Assembly (NCBI GenBank): GCA_030825825.1
Contig: JAPJPE010000067.1
Span: forward strand, 1-6,928
From: Streptococcus sp.
Lineage (GTDB): Bacteria; Bacillota; Bacilli; Lactobacillales; Streptococcaceae
Direction of reading: 5' to 3'
DNA: 6,928 nt
The notes beneath the pieces are model-generated. The model saw only the letters and a list, made by a program, of their open reading frames with translations, had not been told where the DNA came from and did no database searches. Within the stretch, counting starts at the first letter, position 1. Each line of letters opens with the position of its first letter. Of the stretch, positions 1 to 6,889 are shown piece after piece. The position numbers and the translations under genes are program-made.

Positions 1-1106
1 CAGAATGTCATAAACGTCATGTAGAACCATTCGTAACTCTTCACCACTTTGATACACCAGAAGCCCTCCACTCAAATGGGGACTTCTTGAATCGTGAAAA
101 TATCGAACACTTTGTAGACTATGCTGCCTTCTGTTTTGAAGAATTCCCAGAAGTAAACTACTGGACAACCTTCAATGAAATTGGCCCAATCGGTGATGGT
201 CAATACTTGGTTGGTAAATTCCCACCAGGGATTCAATATGACCTTGCCAAAGTCTTCCAATCACACCACAATATGATGGTTTCTCATGCACGTGCTGTGA
301 AATTGTACAAAGACAAAGGCTATACAGGTGAAATCGGGGTTGTTCACGCCCTTCCAACTAAGTATCCATTGGATCCTAAAAATCCAGCTGACGTTCGGGC
401 TGCTGAGTTGGAAGATATCATCCACAACAAATTTATCTTGGATGCGACATACCTCGGACACTATTCAGATGCAACCATGGAAGGTGTAAACCACATTTTG
501 TCTGTTAATGGTGGTAGTCTGGATCTTCGGGACGAAGACTTTGCAGCACTTGAAGCAGCTAAAGATTTGAACGACTTCCTTGGAATTAACTACTACATGA
601 GTGACTGGATGGAAGCCTTTGATGGCGAAACTGAAATCATCCACAATGGTAAAGGGGAGAAAGGCAGCTCTAAATACCAAATCAAAGGTGTTGGACGTCG
701 TGTAGCTCCTGACTATGTTCCTCGGACGGATTGGGACTGGATCATCTACCCTCAAGGTTTGTATGATCAAATCATGCGTGTCAAGAAAGATTATCCAAAC
801 TACAAGAAGATCTACATCACTGAAAACGGACTTGGATACAAAGATGAATTTGTGGACAACACTGTTTACGATGATGGCCGGATTGATTATGTGAAACAAC
901 ATTTGGAAGTATTGTCTGATGCGATTGCCGATGGGGCAAACGTCAAAGGATACTTCATCTGGTCCCTGATGGACGTCTTCTCATGGTCTAATGGTTATGA
1001 AAAACGCTATGGTCTCTTCTATGTAGACTTTGAAACCCAAGAGCGCTATCCGAAGAAATCGGCTCATTGGTACAAGAAATTAGCTGAAACTCAAGTAATT
1101 GAATAA
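1..1106 (+). CDS. lacG: 6-phospho-beta-galactosidase, 5'-truncated by window edge
   Basis: This glycoside hydrolase family 1 enzyme cleaves lactose 6-phosphate, made by the lactose phosphotransferase system, into galactose 6-phosphate and glucose in the cytoplasm. The frame is open from base 3, giving 367 residues to the TAA stop; the family length is about 468, so about 101 N-terminal residues are missing. Adding 101 puts the key residues at their Lactococcus LacG numbers: acid/base Glu160 in TFNEIGP (fragment residue 59), nucleophile Glu375 in ITENGLG (fragment 274), and phosphate ligands Ser428, Lys435 and Tyr437 in FSWSNGYEKRYG. The Trp at 429 is the residue that, as I recall, favours galactosides over glucosides. 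The opening residues HVEPFVTLHHFDTPE also fit LacG. There is no frameshift. The terminator just downstream suggests it is the last gene of its operon, as lacG often is. The TTG at 87 is an internal Leu codon, not a start. Confidence 0.95.
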   Translation, partial: ECHKRHVEPFVTLHHFDTPEALHSNGDFLNRENIEHFVDYAAFCFEEFPEVNYWTTFNEIGPIGDGQYLVGKFPPGIQYDLAKVFQSHHNMMVSHARAVKLYKDKGYTGEIGVVHALPTKYPLDPKNPADVRAAELEDIIHNKFILDATYLGHYSDATMEGVNHILSVNGGSLDLRDEDFAALEAAKDLNDFLGINYYMSDWMEAFDGETEIIHNGKGEKGSSKYQIKGVGRRVAPDYVPRTDWDWIIYPQGLYDQIMRVKKDYPNYKKIYITENGLGYKDEFVDNTVYDDGRIDYVKQHLEVLSDAIADGANVKGYFIWSLMDVFSWSNGYEKRYGLFYVDFETQERYPKKSAHWYKKLAETQVIE

Positions 1107-1111
1107 GTATC

Positions 1112-1141
1112 AACTGGAACTGTTTTAGTTCCAGTTTTTTT
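1112..1141 (+). terminator. Intrinsic terminator of lacG
   Basis: A perfect 9-bp stem, AACTGGAAC (1112-1120) with GTTCCAGTT (1128-1136), encloses a 7-base loop and runs straight into a T tract to 1141. It begins 5 bases after the lacG stop. There is no matching A tract on the left, so it should act mainly on + strand transcription. It separates lacG from the regulator operon. Confidence 0.9.
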
Positions 1142-1196
1142 ATTTTCACTTGATGAAGGTCTCTTAAACCCATCTCTTCTTTCAGCCCCTAATTTA

Positions 1197-1205
1197 TGGT
1201 ATAAT
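1197..1205 (+). promoter_or_regulatory. Extended -10 promoter for the LysR-lspA-rluD unit
   Basis: TGGTATAAT is a consensus -10 hexamer (1200-1205) preceded by the extended TG motif at 1197-1198. The hexamer 17 bases upstream (TTCTTT, 1177-1182) is a poor -35 match, which extended -10 promoters tolerate. Transcription would start near 1212, leaving a leader of about 22 bases. It lies between the lacG terminator and the regulator start codon, the expected place. No clear operator half-sites could be assigned. Confidence 0.8.
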
Positions 1206-1233
1206 AGATCGATACTGTAATAAGGAAAATAGA

Positions 1234-2136
1234 ATGAATATACAACAATTACGATATGTAGTGGCGATTGCCAATAGTGGTACTTTTCGTGAGGCTGCTG
1301 AAAAAATGTATGTGAGTCAGCCTAGCTTGTCCATTTCCGTCAGAGATCTGGAAAAAGAACTAGGGTTTAAGATTTTTCGTCGGACCAGTTCTGGGACTTT
1401 TTTGACCCGTCGGGGAATGGAATTTTATGAAAAAGCGCAGGACGTGGTCAAAGGGTTTGATGTTTTTCAAAATCAATATGCCAGTCCTGAAGAAGAGAAG
1501 AAAGAATTCTCTATTTCTAGTCAACACTATGACTTCTTGCCACCTTTGATGACGGAATTCTCGATCCGCTATCCGGAAAATAAAAACTTCCGCATCTTTG
1601 AATCAACGACGGTCCAAATTTTGGACGAAGTGGCTCAAGGGCATAGTGAGTTGGGGATTATTTATCTCAACCGTCAAAATACCAAGGGGATTATGCAACG
1701 GGTTGATAAATTAGGACTTGAAGTAGTGGATTTGATTCCTTTTCAGACTCATATTTACATTCGTAAGGGACACCCTCTGGCTAAGAAGAAAAAACTGGTT
1801 ATGGAAGATCTAGCTCAGTTGCCAACTGTTCGTTTTACCCAAGAAAAAGATGAGTACCTCTATTATTCAGAGAACTTTGTCGATACCAGCTCGAGCTCAC
1901 AAATGTTCAATGTGACCGACCGGGCAACCTTGAATGGAATCTTGGAGCGGACGGATGCTTATGCGACGGGATCAGGCTTTTTAGATAGCCAGTCAGTGAA
2001 TGGTATTACCGTGATACCTTTGGAAGACAACCTGGACAATAAAATGGTCTATGTCAAACGCGAAGAGATGGATCTCTCTCCTGTAGCAGAGAAGTTTGTC
2101 GAGGTCATGGTAGAATATTTTGATCAAAAGAGGTAA
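1234..2136 (+). CDS. LysR-family transcriptional regulator (MtaR/CmbR-like)
   Basis: This 300-residue protein has the normal LysR length. The N-terminal winged helix-turn-helix covers about residues 1-60 and shows the family pattern: AA at 21-22, SQPSLS at 28-33, LE at 39-40, LG at 43-44, F48, R50, LT at 57-58 and G61. A linker helix runs to about residue 85, followed by the two-lobed effector-binding domain to the C terminus. The ATG at 1234 has AAGGA at 1222-1226 with a 7-base spacer. The N terminus MNIQQLRYVVAIANSGTFRE resembles, from memory, streptococcal MtaR and the CmbR/CysR group, which control methionine and cysteine uptake; that assignment is inferred and the effector cannot be read from sequence. 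It is first in an operon with lspA and rluD. Many LysR proteins regulate their own promoter, but no site is evident here. The family call is sure; the target pathway is not. Confidence 0.93.
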   Translation: MNIQQLRYVVAIANSGTFREAAEKMYVSQPSLSISVRDLEKELGFKIFRRTSSGTFLTRRGMEFYEKAQDVVKGFDVFQNQYASPEEEKKEFSISSQHYDFLPPLMTEFSIRYPENKNFRIFESTTVQILDEVAQGHSELGIIYLNRQNTKGIMQRVDKLGLEVVDLIPFQTHIYIRKGHPLAKKKKLVMEDLAQLPTVRFTQEKDEYLYYSENFVDTSSSSQMFNVTDRATLNGILERTDAYATGSGFLDSQSVNGITVIPLEDNLDNKMVYVKREEMDLSPVAEKFVEVMVEYFDQKR

Positions 2137-2139
2137 GAA

Positions 2140-2601
2140 ATGAAGAGAAAAACAATGGTCCCGGTAGCGATTGTCCTATTGGTCCTACTGGATCAGCTGG
2201 TCAAATGGTATGTGGTGAAGAACATTCCACTGGGTGTCGTCAAGTCTTTTATTCCCCATGTGGTCAGTCTGACTTATCTTCAAAACACAGGTGCAGCTTT
2301 TTCGCTTCTTGAAAATCAGCAATGGTTCTTTACCCTCATCACTCTAGTCGTGATGGTAGGGGCCTTTTACTATCTCTATAAGCATCTCAAGGGGTCGCTT
2401 TGGATGGTGACAGGCTTGACCTTAGTCATTGCAGGTGGCTTGGGGAATTTTATCGATCGCCTGCGTCAGGGCTTCGTGGTCGATATGTTCCACCTGGACT
2501 TTATGAATTTTGCAATTTTTAATGTAGCAGATAGTTATTTGACAGTTGGAGTTTTCTTGCTCCTGATCCTGATGTTGAAAGAGGAAACGCATGGAAATTA
2601 A
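2140..2601 (+). CDS. lspA: Lipoprotein signal peptidase (signal peptidase II)
   Basis: This 153-residue integral membrane aspartic protease cuts the signal peptide from diacylglyceryl-modified prolipoproteins at the lipobox, after Lgt has acted. Conserved blocks are visible: DQLVKWYV (18-25), QNTGAAFS (48-55), GGLGNFIDR (99-107), VVDM (113-116) and FNVADS (127-132). The catalytic dyad of known LspA structures corresponds to Asp115 and Asp131; Asp106 is also invariant in the family. Four hydrophobic spans lie near residues 7-26, 62-80, 86-103 and 132-147, the normal topology. The length matches typical Gram-positive LspA. The gene starts 3 bases after the regulator stop codon, and its ribosome binding site AGAGG (2129-2133) lies inside the last codons of that gene, so the two are probably co-transcribed. 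Confidence 0.97.
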   Translation: MKRKTMVPVAIVLLVLLDQLVKWYVVKNIPLGVVKSFIPHVVSLTYLQNTGAAFSLLENQQWFFTLITLVVMVGAFYYLYKHLKGSLWMVTGLTLVIAGGLGNFIDRLRQGFVVDMFHLDFMNFAIFNVADSYLTVGVFLLLILMLKEETHGN

Positions 2602-3481
2602 AATCGAAGTAGCCGGTGCGCGACTGGATAAGGCTTTGGCAGATTTGACTCCCTTGTCACGAGCTGTGGCCAATGAGCAGATCAAAGAAGGAAAAGTTCT
2701 GGTCAATGGGACTGTGAAAAAAGCCAAGTACACGGTCAAAGAAGGGGACATCATCCAGTATGAAGTACCAGAAGTGGAAGAGGTCAGCTATGAAGCAGAA
2801 GATCTACCCTTAGACATCGTCTATGAGGACCAAGATGTTGTGGTGGTTAATAAACCTCAAGGCATGGTTGTTCACCCAAGTGCGGGTCATACCAGTGGAA
2901 CCTTGGTCAATGCGCTCTTATACCATGTCAAGGACCTTTCAGGGATCAATGGGGAATTGCGTCCAGGGATCGTTCATCGGATTGATAAAGACACGTCAGG
3001 CCTCCTGATGGTCGCAAAAAATGACCAAGCTCACGTCTCCTTAGCAGATGAATTAAAAGACAAAAAATCTCTACGGAAGTATTGGGCCATTGTCCATGGT
3101 AATCTCCCTAACGATCGGGGCATGATCGAAGCACCCATTGGTCGCAGTGAAAAGGACCGGAAAAAACAGGCGGTGACAGCTAAAGGAAAACCTGCAGTGA
3201 CCCGTTTTCAAGTTTTGGAACGCTTTGGGAATTACACCTTGGTAGAGTTGCAACTGGAGACTGGACGGACCCACCAAATTCGGGTGCACATGGCCTATAT
3301 TGGTCACCCCGTGGCTGGAGATCCTGCTTATGGTCCTAAGAAGACACTTAAAGGACAAGGACAGTTTCTTCATGCGCGGACACTAGGTTTTACCCACCCC
3401 CGTACAGGCGAGACCTTGGAATTTACAGCAGAAGTACCAGCGATCTTTGAGAAAACGCTGGAAGACCTTCGAAAAGGATAG
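2591..3481 (+). CDS. RluD-family large-subunit rRNA pseudouridine synthase
   Basis: This 296-residue protein has an N-terminal S4 RNA-binding domain (about residues 10-60, RLDKALADL onward) and a catalytic RluA/RluD-type domain. The active-site motif HRIDKDTSGLL has its catalytic Asp at residue 132; NKPQGMVVHP (87-96) and GRTHQIRVH (225-233) are further family motifs. RluD itself isomerises uridines in helix 69 of 23S rRNA. Gram-positive genomes carry several paralogues, so the exact target site is not certain and I give no symbol. The ATG at 2591 overlaps the 3' end of lspA by 11 bases, with AGAGG at 2580-2584 and a 6-base spacer inside lspA, which indicates translational coupling. The lspA-rluD pairing is widespread in Firmicutes. 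Confidence 0.93.
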   Translation: MEIKIEVAGARLDKALADLTPLSRAVANEQIKEGKVLVNGTVKKAKYTVKEGDIIQYEVPEVEEVSYEAEDLPLDIVYEDQDVVVVNKPQGMVVHPSAGHTSGTLVNALLYHVKDLSGINGELRPGIVHRIDKDTSGLLMVAKNDQAHVSLADELKDKKSLRKYWAIVHGNLPNDRGMIEAPIGRSEKDRKKQAVTAKGKPAVTRFQVLERFGNYTLVELQLETGRTHQIRVHMAYIGHPVAGDPAYGPKKTLKGQGQFLHARTLGFTHPRTGETLEFTAEVPAIFEKTLEDLRKG

Positions 3482-3516
3482 TGAAGATGGCTGAATGGAG
3501 ATTCAGTCACTTTCAT
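3481..3516 (+). other. Long imperfect hairpin between rluD and proB
   Basis: From the last base of the rluD stop codon, bases 3481-3496 can pair with 3501-3516 around a GGAG tetraloop. Of 16 positions, 12 are Watson-Crick pairs, 3 are G-U and one is an A-C mismatch (3487 with 3510). The sequence after it is ATACATACG-like, without a T run, so it does not look like an efficient intrinsic terminator. It could stabilise an mRNA end, mark a processing site or affect translation of the short ORF starting at 3487. Confidence 0.5.
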
Positions 3517-3534
3517 TACATACGAAATAAATAG
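3487..3534 (+). CDS. Possible 15-codon leader peptide upstream of proB
   Basis: ATG at 3487 opens a frame encoding MAEWRFSHFHYIRNK, then TAG at 3532-3534. It has a good ribosome binding site, AAAGGA at 3473-3478 with an 8-base spacer, formed by the last codons of rluD. It ends 20 bases before the proB ATG, which has no clear Shine-Dalgarno sequence of its own, so ribosomes finishing here could reinitiate at proB. It contains no proline codon, which argues against classic proline attenuation. It may be chance: the length is small and nothing in the peptide is recognisable. Confidence 0.2.
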   Translation: MAEWRFSHFHYIRNK

Positions 3535-3554
3535 TATTAGAAAGAAACATAGAG

Positions 3555-4664
3555 ATGAAAGCAAAACGAATCGTCTTTAAAGTAGGGACCTCGTCGTTGA
3601 CCAATCCCGATGGGAGTCTCTCCAGACAGAAGGTCAAGGTCATTACCCAGCAGTTGGCTCTCTTACACGAATCGGGTCATGAATTGATCTTGGTCTCATC
3701 AGGGGCGGTTGCTGCTGGGTTTGGTGCCCTTGGTTTTAAGAAACGGCCGACTAAGGTGGCAGATAAGCAAGCCTCTGCAGCAGTTGGTCAAGGTTTATTG
3801 ATGGAAGAATATACTTCTAATCTTCTTTTACGCAACATTGTTTCTGCACAAATTTTATTAACCCAGGATGACTTTGCGGATCAACGTCGCTATAAGAATG
3901 CCCACCAGGCCCTTTCTGTCTTACTCAACCGTGGGGCGATTCCGATTATCAATGAAAATGATACGGTCTCTATCGCTGAGCTAAAAGTTGGTGACAATGA
4001 TACCTTGAGTGCGCAGGTTGCGGCCATGGCCCAAGCGGATCTTTTGGTGCTGTTGACGGATGTAGATGGCCTCTATACAGCCAATCCTTCTCAGGATCCA
4101 ACAGCCAAGCGTTTGGAGCGGATTGAGCACATTTCTCGCGAGATGATCGAGATGGCTGGAGGTGCAGGTAGTAGCAATGGAACTGGCGGAATGCTGACCA
4201 AACTCAAGGCAGCGACCCTGGCGACAGAGTCAGGAGTTCCCGTCTATATTTGCTCGTCTCTCAAGCCTGATGCCTTGATCGAAGCGGCGCAAGAGCAAGC
4301 AGATGGCAGTTACTTTCTAGCAGAGGACAAGGGTTTAAAAACTCAGAAGCAATGGCTAGCCTTTTATGCAGAAAGTAAAGGAGCTCTTTGGGTGGATGCT
4401 GGAGCGGCTGAGGCCTTGTTGCAATACGGAAAGAGCTTATTAATTTCTGGTGTGACCAAGGCAGAAGGGGATTTTTCTTATCAAGACATCGTCAGCGTCT
4501 ATCATCAAGAGTCAGGACAATTACTAGGGAAAGGGAAAGTTCGTCTCGGCCAGTCAGCTGTGCGCGATATGCTCCAATCTAAAAAAGCCAGGGGAATCCT
4601 CATCCACCGGGATGATTGGATCTCGGTAACTCCTGAGATTGACTTACTCTTTACAGAATTCTAA
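3555..4664 (+). CDS. proB: Glutamate 5-kinase
   Basis: This cytoplasmic enzyme uses ATP to phosphorylate the gamma-carboxyl of glutamate, the first and usually proline-inhibited step of proline synthesis. It has 369 residues, the usual length of the two-domain form. The amino acid kinase domain covers about residues 1-255: FKVGTSSL with Lys9, LVSSGAVAAG, IINEND (Asn133 to Asp136), GDNDTLSAQ with Asn148 and Asp149 at the glutamate site, DVDGLYT and NGTGGMLTK. A C-terminal PUA domain follows from about residue 275. The ATG at 3555 fits the conserved family N terminus, and no in-frame start lies between it and the upstream stop at 3528. Its ribosome binding site is poor: no AGG-type core lies in the 15 bases before the ATG. 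It is the first gene of proBAC; whether it has its own promoter in the 73-base gap or depends on read-through from rluD is unclear. Confidence 0.97.
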   Translation: MKAKRIVFKVGTSSLTNPDGSLSRQKVKVITQQLALLHESGHELILVSSGAVAAGFGALGFKKRPTKVADKQASAAVGQGLLMEEYTSNLLLRNIVSAQILLTQDDFADQRRYKNAHQALSVLLNRGAIPIINENDTVSIAELKVGDNDTLSAQVAAMAQADLLVLLTDVDGLYTANPSQDPTAKRLERIEHISREMIEMAGGAGSSNGTGGMLTKLKAATLATESGVPVYICSSLKPDALIEAAQEQADGSYFLAEDKGLKTQKQWLAFYAESKGALWVDAGAAEALLQYGKSLLISGVTKAEGDFSYQDIVSVYHQESGQLLGKGKVRLGQSAVRDMLQSKKARGILIHRDDWISVTPEIDLLFTEF

Positions 4665-4668
4665 AGGA
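4663..4668 (+). promoter_or_regulatory. Ribosome binding site that fixes the proA start
   Basis: AAAGGA overlaps the proB stop codon and stands 6 bases before the ATG at 4675. It supports that ATG over the in-frame TTG at 4639, which lies inside proB without a ribosome binding site and would add 12 residues that do not look like ProA. The ATG at 4671 is in another frame. Confidence 0.85.
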
Positions 4669-4674
4669 AAATGT

Positions 4675-5922
4675 ATGGAAACAACACAAGAACAATTAGC
4701 CTTAGCGAGATCGGCTAAAAAAAGCATCAATACGGCCAGTACAGCTCTTAAAAATCAGGCCTTAGAAGCTATGGCCAGCCAGCTTCTGAAAGCGACGGAA
4801 GGCATTTTAGCAGCCAATCAAATCGATATGGAAGCGGCACGCGGGAAGATCTCTGAAGTCATGCTCGATCGCCTATTTCTTGATCAAGAGCGGATTGCAG
4901 GGATGGCACAAGGTATCCGTGCTTTAATCGATCTGCCAGATCCGATTGGGGAAGTGCTGGATACTGAAGTTTTGGAAAATGGCCTTAAAATCCAGAAGAT
5001 TCGAGTCGCTATGGGCGTCATTGGGATCATTTATGAAAGTCGTCCAAATGTAACGTCAGACGCGGCAGCGCTTGCCATCAAGAGTGGAAATGCAGTGGTT
5101 CTTCGTACTGGAAAGGATGCCTTTCATTCTGCCCAAGCGATCGTGACCGCACTCAAGGGTGGATTGGAAGAAGCTGGACTCAATCCAGACCTTCTCCAAT
5201 TGATCCAAGATACGAGTCGAGCGTCCAGCCTTGCTATGATGAAGGCTAAGGGCGATCTCGATTTGCTCATTCCAAGAGGAGGAGCTGGCTTGATCCAAGC
5301 AGTGGTTGAAAATGCTATTGTCCCTGTGATCGAGACAGGAACAGGAATTGTTCATGTCTATGTGGACAAGGAGGCTGACTTCCAGAAAGCCCTAGCGATT
5401 ATTGAAAATGCCAAGACCAGTCGCCCCTCTGTCTGCAATGCTATGGAGGTCTTGTTGGTCGATCAAGCGATCGCGTCTGATTTCTTGCCCTTGGTCAAAG
5501 AGCGCTTAGTGGATGAGCGGGAAAGATCGGTTGAGTTGCGTCTAGATGAGGACGCACAGGCTATCATTTTGGGGACAGCAGCGCAGGAGCAGGATTTTGA
5601 TACTGAATTTTTAGATTATATTTTAGCAGTCAAGGTCGTTGATGGAGTCGAGGAAGCGGTAGGTCACATAGAAGCTCATAGCACCCATCATTCGGATGCC
5701 ATTGTGACTGAAAATCCTGAGACAGCCGCTTATTTTACCAAGCAAGTAGATTCAGCAGCCGTTTATGTCAATGCATCTACACGCTTTACAGACGGGGGTC
5801 AATTTGGCCTAGGTTGTGAAATGGGGATCTCGACCCAAAAACTCCATGCGCGTGGACCAATGGGACTGCGGGAGATGACTAGTTACAAGTATATCGTCAG
5901 TGGAAATGGTCAAGTGAGGTAA
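4675..5922 (+). CDS. proA: Gamma-glutamyl phosphate reductase (glutamate-5-semialdehyde dehydrogenase)
   Basis: This enzyme reduces L-glutamyl 5-phosphate with NADPH to glutamate 5-semialdehyde, which cyclises to pyrroline-5-carboxylate. From the ATG at 4675 it has 415 residues, close to the family length of about 415-420. It belongs to the aldehyde dehydrogenase superfamily; the catalytic Cys is residue 254 in TSRPSVCNAMEVLLV. Other conserved segments are GVIGIIYESRPNVTSDA (Glu121 onward), LLIPRGGAGLI, ETGTGIVHVYVD, THHSDAIVT, NASTRFTDGGQFGLGCEMGIST and KLHARGPMGL near the C terminus. The protein is intact. It starts 10 bases after proB and ends 3 bases before proC, consistent with one transcript. 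ProB and ProA are thought to channel the labile phosphate between them. Confidence 0.97.
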   Translation: METTQEQLALARSAKKSINTASTALKNQALEAMASQLLKATEGILAANQIDMEAARGKISEVMLDRLFLDQERIAGMAQGIRALIDLPDPIGEVLDTEVLENGLKIQKIRVAMGVIGIIYESRPNVTSDAAALAIKSGNAVVLRTGKDAFHSAQAIVTALKGGLEEAGLNPDLLQLIQDTSRASSLAMMKAKGDLDLLIPRGGAGLIQAVVENAIVPVIETGTGIVHVYVDKEADFQKALAIIENAKTSRPSVCNAMEVLLVDQAIASDFLPLVKERLVDERERSVELRLDEDAQAIILGTAAQEQDFDTEFLDYILAVKVVDGVEEAVGHIEAHSTHHSDAIVTENPETAAYFTKQVDSAAVYVNASTRFTDGGQFGLGCEMGISTQKLHARGPMGLREMTSYKYIVSGNGQVR

Positions 5923-5925
5923 GTC

Positions 5926-6741
5926 ATGAAAGTAGCATTTATCGGTCTTGGAAATATGGGAGCTAGTCTGGCCAAAGCGGTCGCAAAAGAAGTGGCTAAC
6001 ACAGACCTGCTCTTGGTCAACCGTTCCCCTCAAAAGGTTGAAGAGTTTATCAGCCAGTATGGGGGAACTGCGTCTGATCTTGAACAAGTCTTTCAAGAGG
6101 CGGAGGTCATCTTCTTAGGTGTCAAACCCTACCAAATCTGCCCTTTACTTGAAGAGTACCAAGACATTTTGGGCCAACGTTCCAATCTCCTCTTGGTGTC
6201 TATGGCAGCAGGTCTGGAACTGGAGCAAATGGCAAGTGTAGTTAAAAATGAGCGGGTGGGTCTCATCCGCATCATGCCTAATACGCCCGTAACCATTGGT
6301 CAAGGTGTCATCAGTCTGACCCGCTCCCAAGCAGTAACAGACCAGCAGATAGCGCAAGTCAAACAGCTTTTAGCAAGCGCTGGGGCTCTCTATGAAATCG
6401 AAGAAAAATTAATGGATTCTGCAACTGCTGTTGCAGGCTGTGGTCCAGCCTTTGTCTATCAGATGATCGAGGCCATGGCGGATGCAGGAGTAGCCTTGGG
6501 ATTACCACGTAGTCAGTCTCTTCAGATGGCGGCTCAGACTTTCAAAGGGGCAGCCAGTATGGTCTTAGAGACGGGGCAACATCCTGGAAACTTGAAGGAT
6601 GCAGTTTGTAGCCCAGGTGGCTCAACCATCGCAGGAGTCAATCGCTTAGAACAAGTCGGCCTACGGGGCGACATTATTGCAGGTGTGGAAGCTGCCTACA
6701 AACGCACCCAAGAAATGGGACAAGAGGCAGGGCGAAATTAG
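5926..6741 (+). CDS. proC: Pyrroline-5-carboxylate reductase
   Basis: This enzyme catalyses the last step of proline synthesis, NAD(P)H-dependent reduction of pyrroline-5-carboxylate. It has 271 residues, close to the usual 265-280. The N-terminal Rossmann fold opens with FIGLGNMG (GxGxxG, Gly7 to Gly12), followed by GVKPYQ, RIMPNTP (117-121 for MPNTP) and AGCGPAF (170-176). The C-terminal dimerisation domain carries the family signature CSPGGSTIAGV (Pro230 to Thr234). The ATG at 5926 follows GAGGT (5916-5920), which overlaps the end of proA, with a 5-base spacer. As third gene of proBAC it completes the route from glutamate. A terminator-like hairpin follows 29 bases after the stop. Confidence 0.97.
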   Translation: MKVAFIGLGNMGASLAKAVAKEVANTDLLLVNRSPQKVEEFISQYGGTASDLEQVFQEAEVIFLGVKPYQICPLLEEYQDILGQRSNLLLVSMAAGLELEQMASVVKNERVGLIRIMPNTPVTIGQGVISLTRSQAVTDQQIAQVKQLLASAGALYEIEEKLMDSATAVAGCGPAFVYQMIEAMADAGVALGLPRSQSLQMAAQTFKGAASMVLETGQHPGNLKDAVCSPGGSTIAGVNRLEQVGLRGDIIAGVEAAYKRTQEMGQEAGRN

Positions 6742-6770
6742 ATAAAATAATTGGTCAAAACCAAGCGTGT

Positions 6771-6796
6771 AGAACAGTGACGAACTGTTCTTTTAT
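6771..6796 (+). terminator. Probable intrinsic terminator of proBAC
   Basis: AGAACAGT (6771-6778) pairs perfectly with ACTGTTCT (6784-6791) around a GACGA loop, followed by TTTAT. The stem is only 8 bp and the T run short (four T including the last stem base), so it may be leaky. A small 5-bp hairpin (TTGGT 6751-6755 with ACCAA 6760-6764) precedes it. Position after the last pro gene supports the call. Confidence 0.65.
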
Positions 6797-6837
6797 ACAA
6801 ATCTAACAAATTCAGAGTTATCCAATCCTCTATTGAA

Positions 6838-6858
6838 ACTTTTCGCTGTGAGAAAAGT
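6838..6858. repeat. Hairpin A in the terminal intergenic region
   Basis: ACTTTTC (6838-6844) pairs with GAAAAGT (6852-6858) around a 7-base loop. Its right arm shares 6856-6858 with the left arm of the next hairpin, so the two cannot form fully at the same time. No function is assigned. Confidence 0.45.
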
Positions 6859-6885
6859 GCCTGAAACTTAATGGTTTCAGGCACT
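6856..6885 (-). terminator. Perfect 12-bp hairpin B, possible minus-strand terminator
   Basis: AGTGCCTGAAAC (6856-6867) is exactly complementary to GTTTCAGGCACT (6874-6885) around a TTAATG loop. On the + strand it is followed by CGGGAG, not a T run. On the minus strand the stem runs into TTTTCT, so it could end a leftward transcript from a gene beyond the right edge. It could equally be part of a repeat or mobile-element end, since similar hairpins flank it on both sides. Confidence 0.45.
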
Positions 6886-6889
6886 CGGG

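Noticed and set aside
87..89. TTG as a start of the LacG frame
   Set aside because: The frame is open to the window edge and the upstream codons encode conserved LacG sequence, so this is an internal Leu codon in a gene cut by the edge.
465..902. 145-codon minus-strand open frame
   Set aside because: It is antisense to lacG, whose sense frame carries exactly placed catalytic and phosphate-binding residues. No ribosome binding site or recognisable domain was seen.
2422..2754. 110-codon minus-strand open frame across lspA and rluD
   Set aside because: It overlaps two well-conserved + strand genes and spans their junction; the translation shows no domain.
3482..3554. T-box or proline leader-peptide attenuator before proB
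   Set aside because: The gap is too short for a T-box, no terminator with a T run is present, and the short ORF has no proline codons.
4639..4674. Upstream TTG start that would extend ProA by 12 residues
   Set aside because: It lies inside proB, lacks a ribosome binding site and adds residues unlike ProA; the ATG at 4675 has AAAGGA at the right distance.
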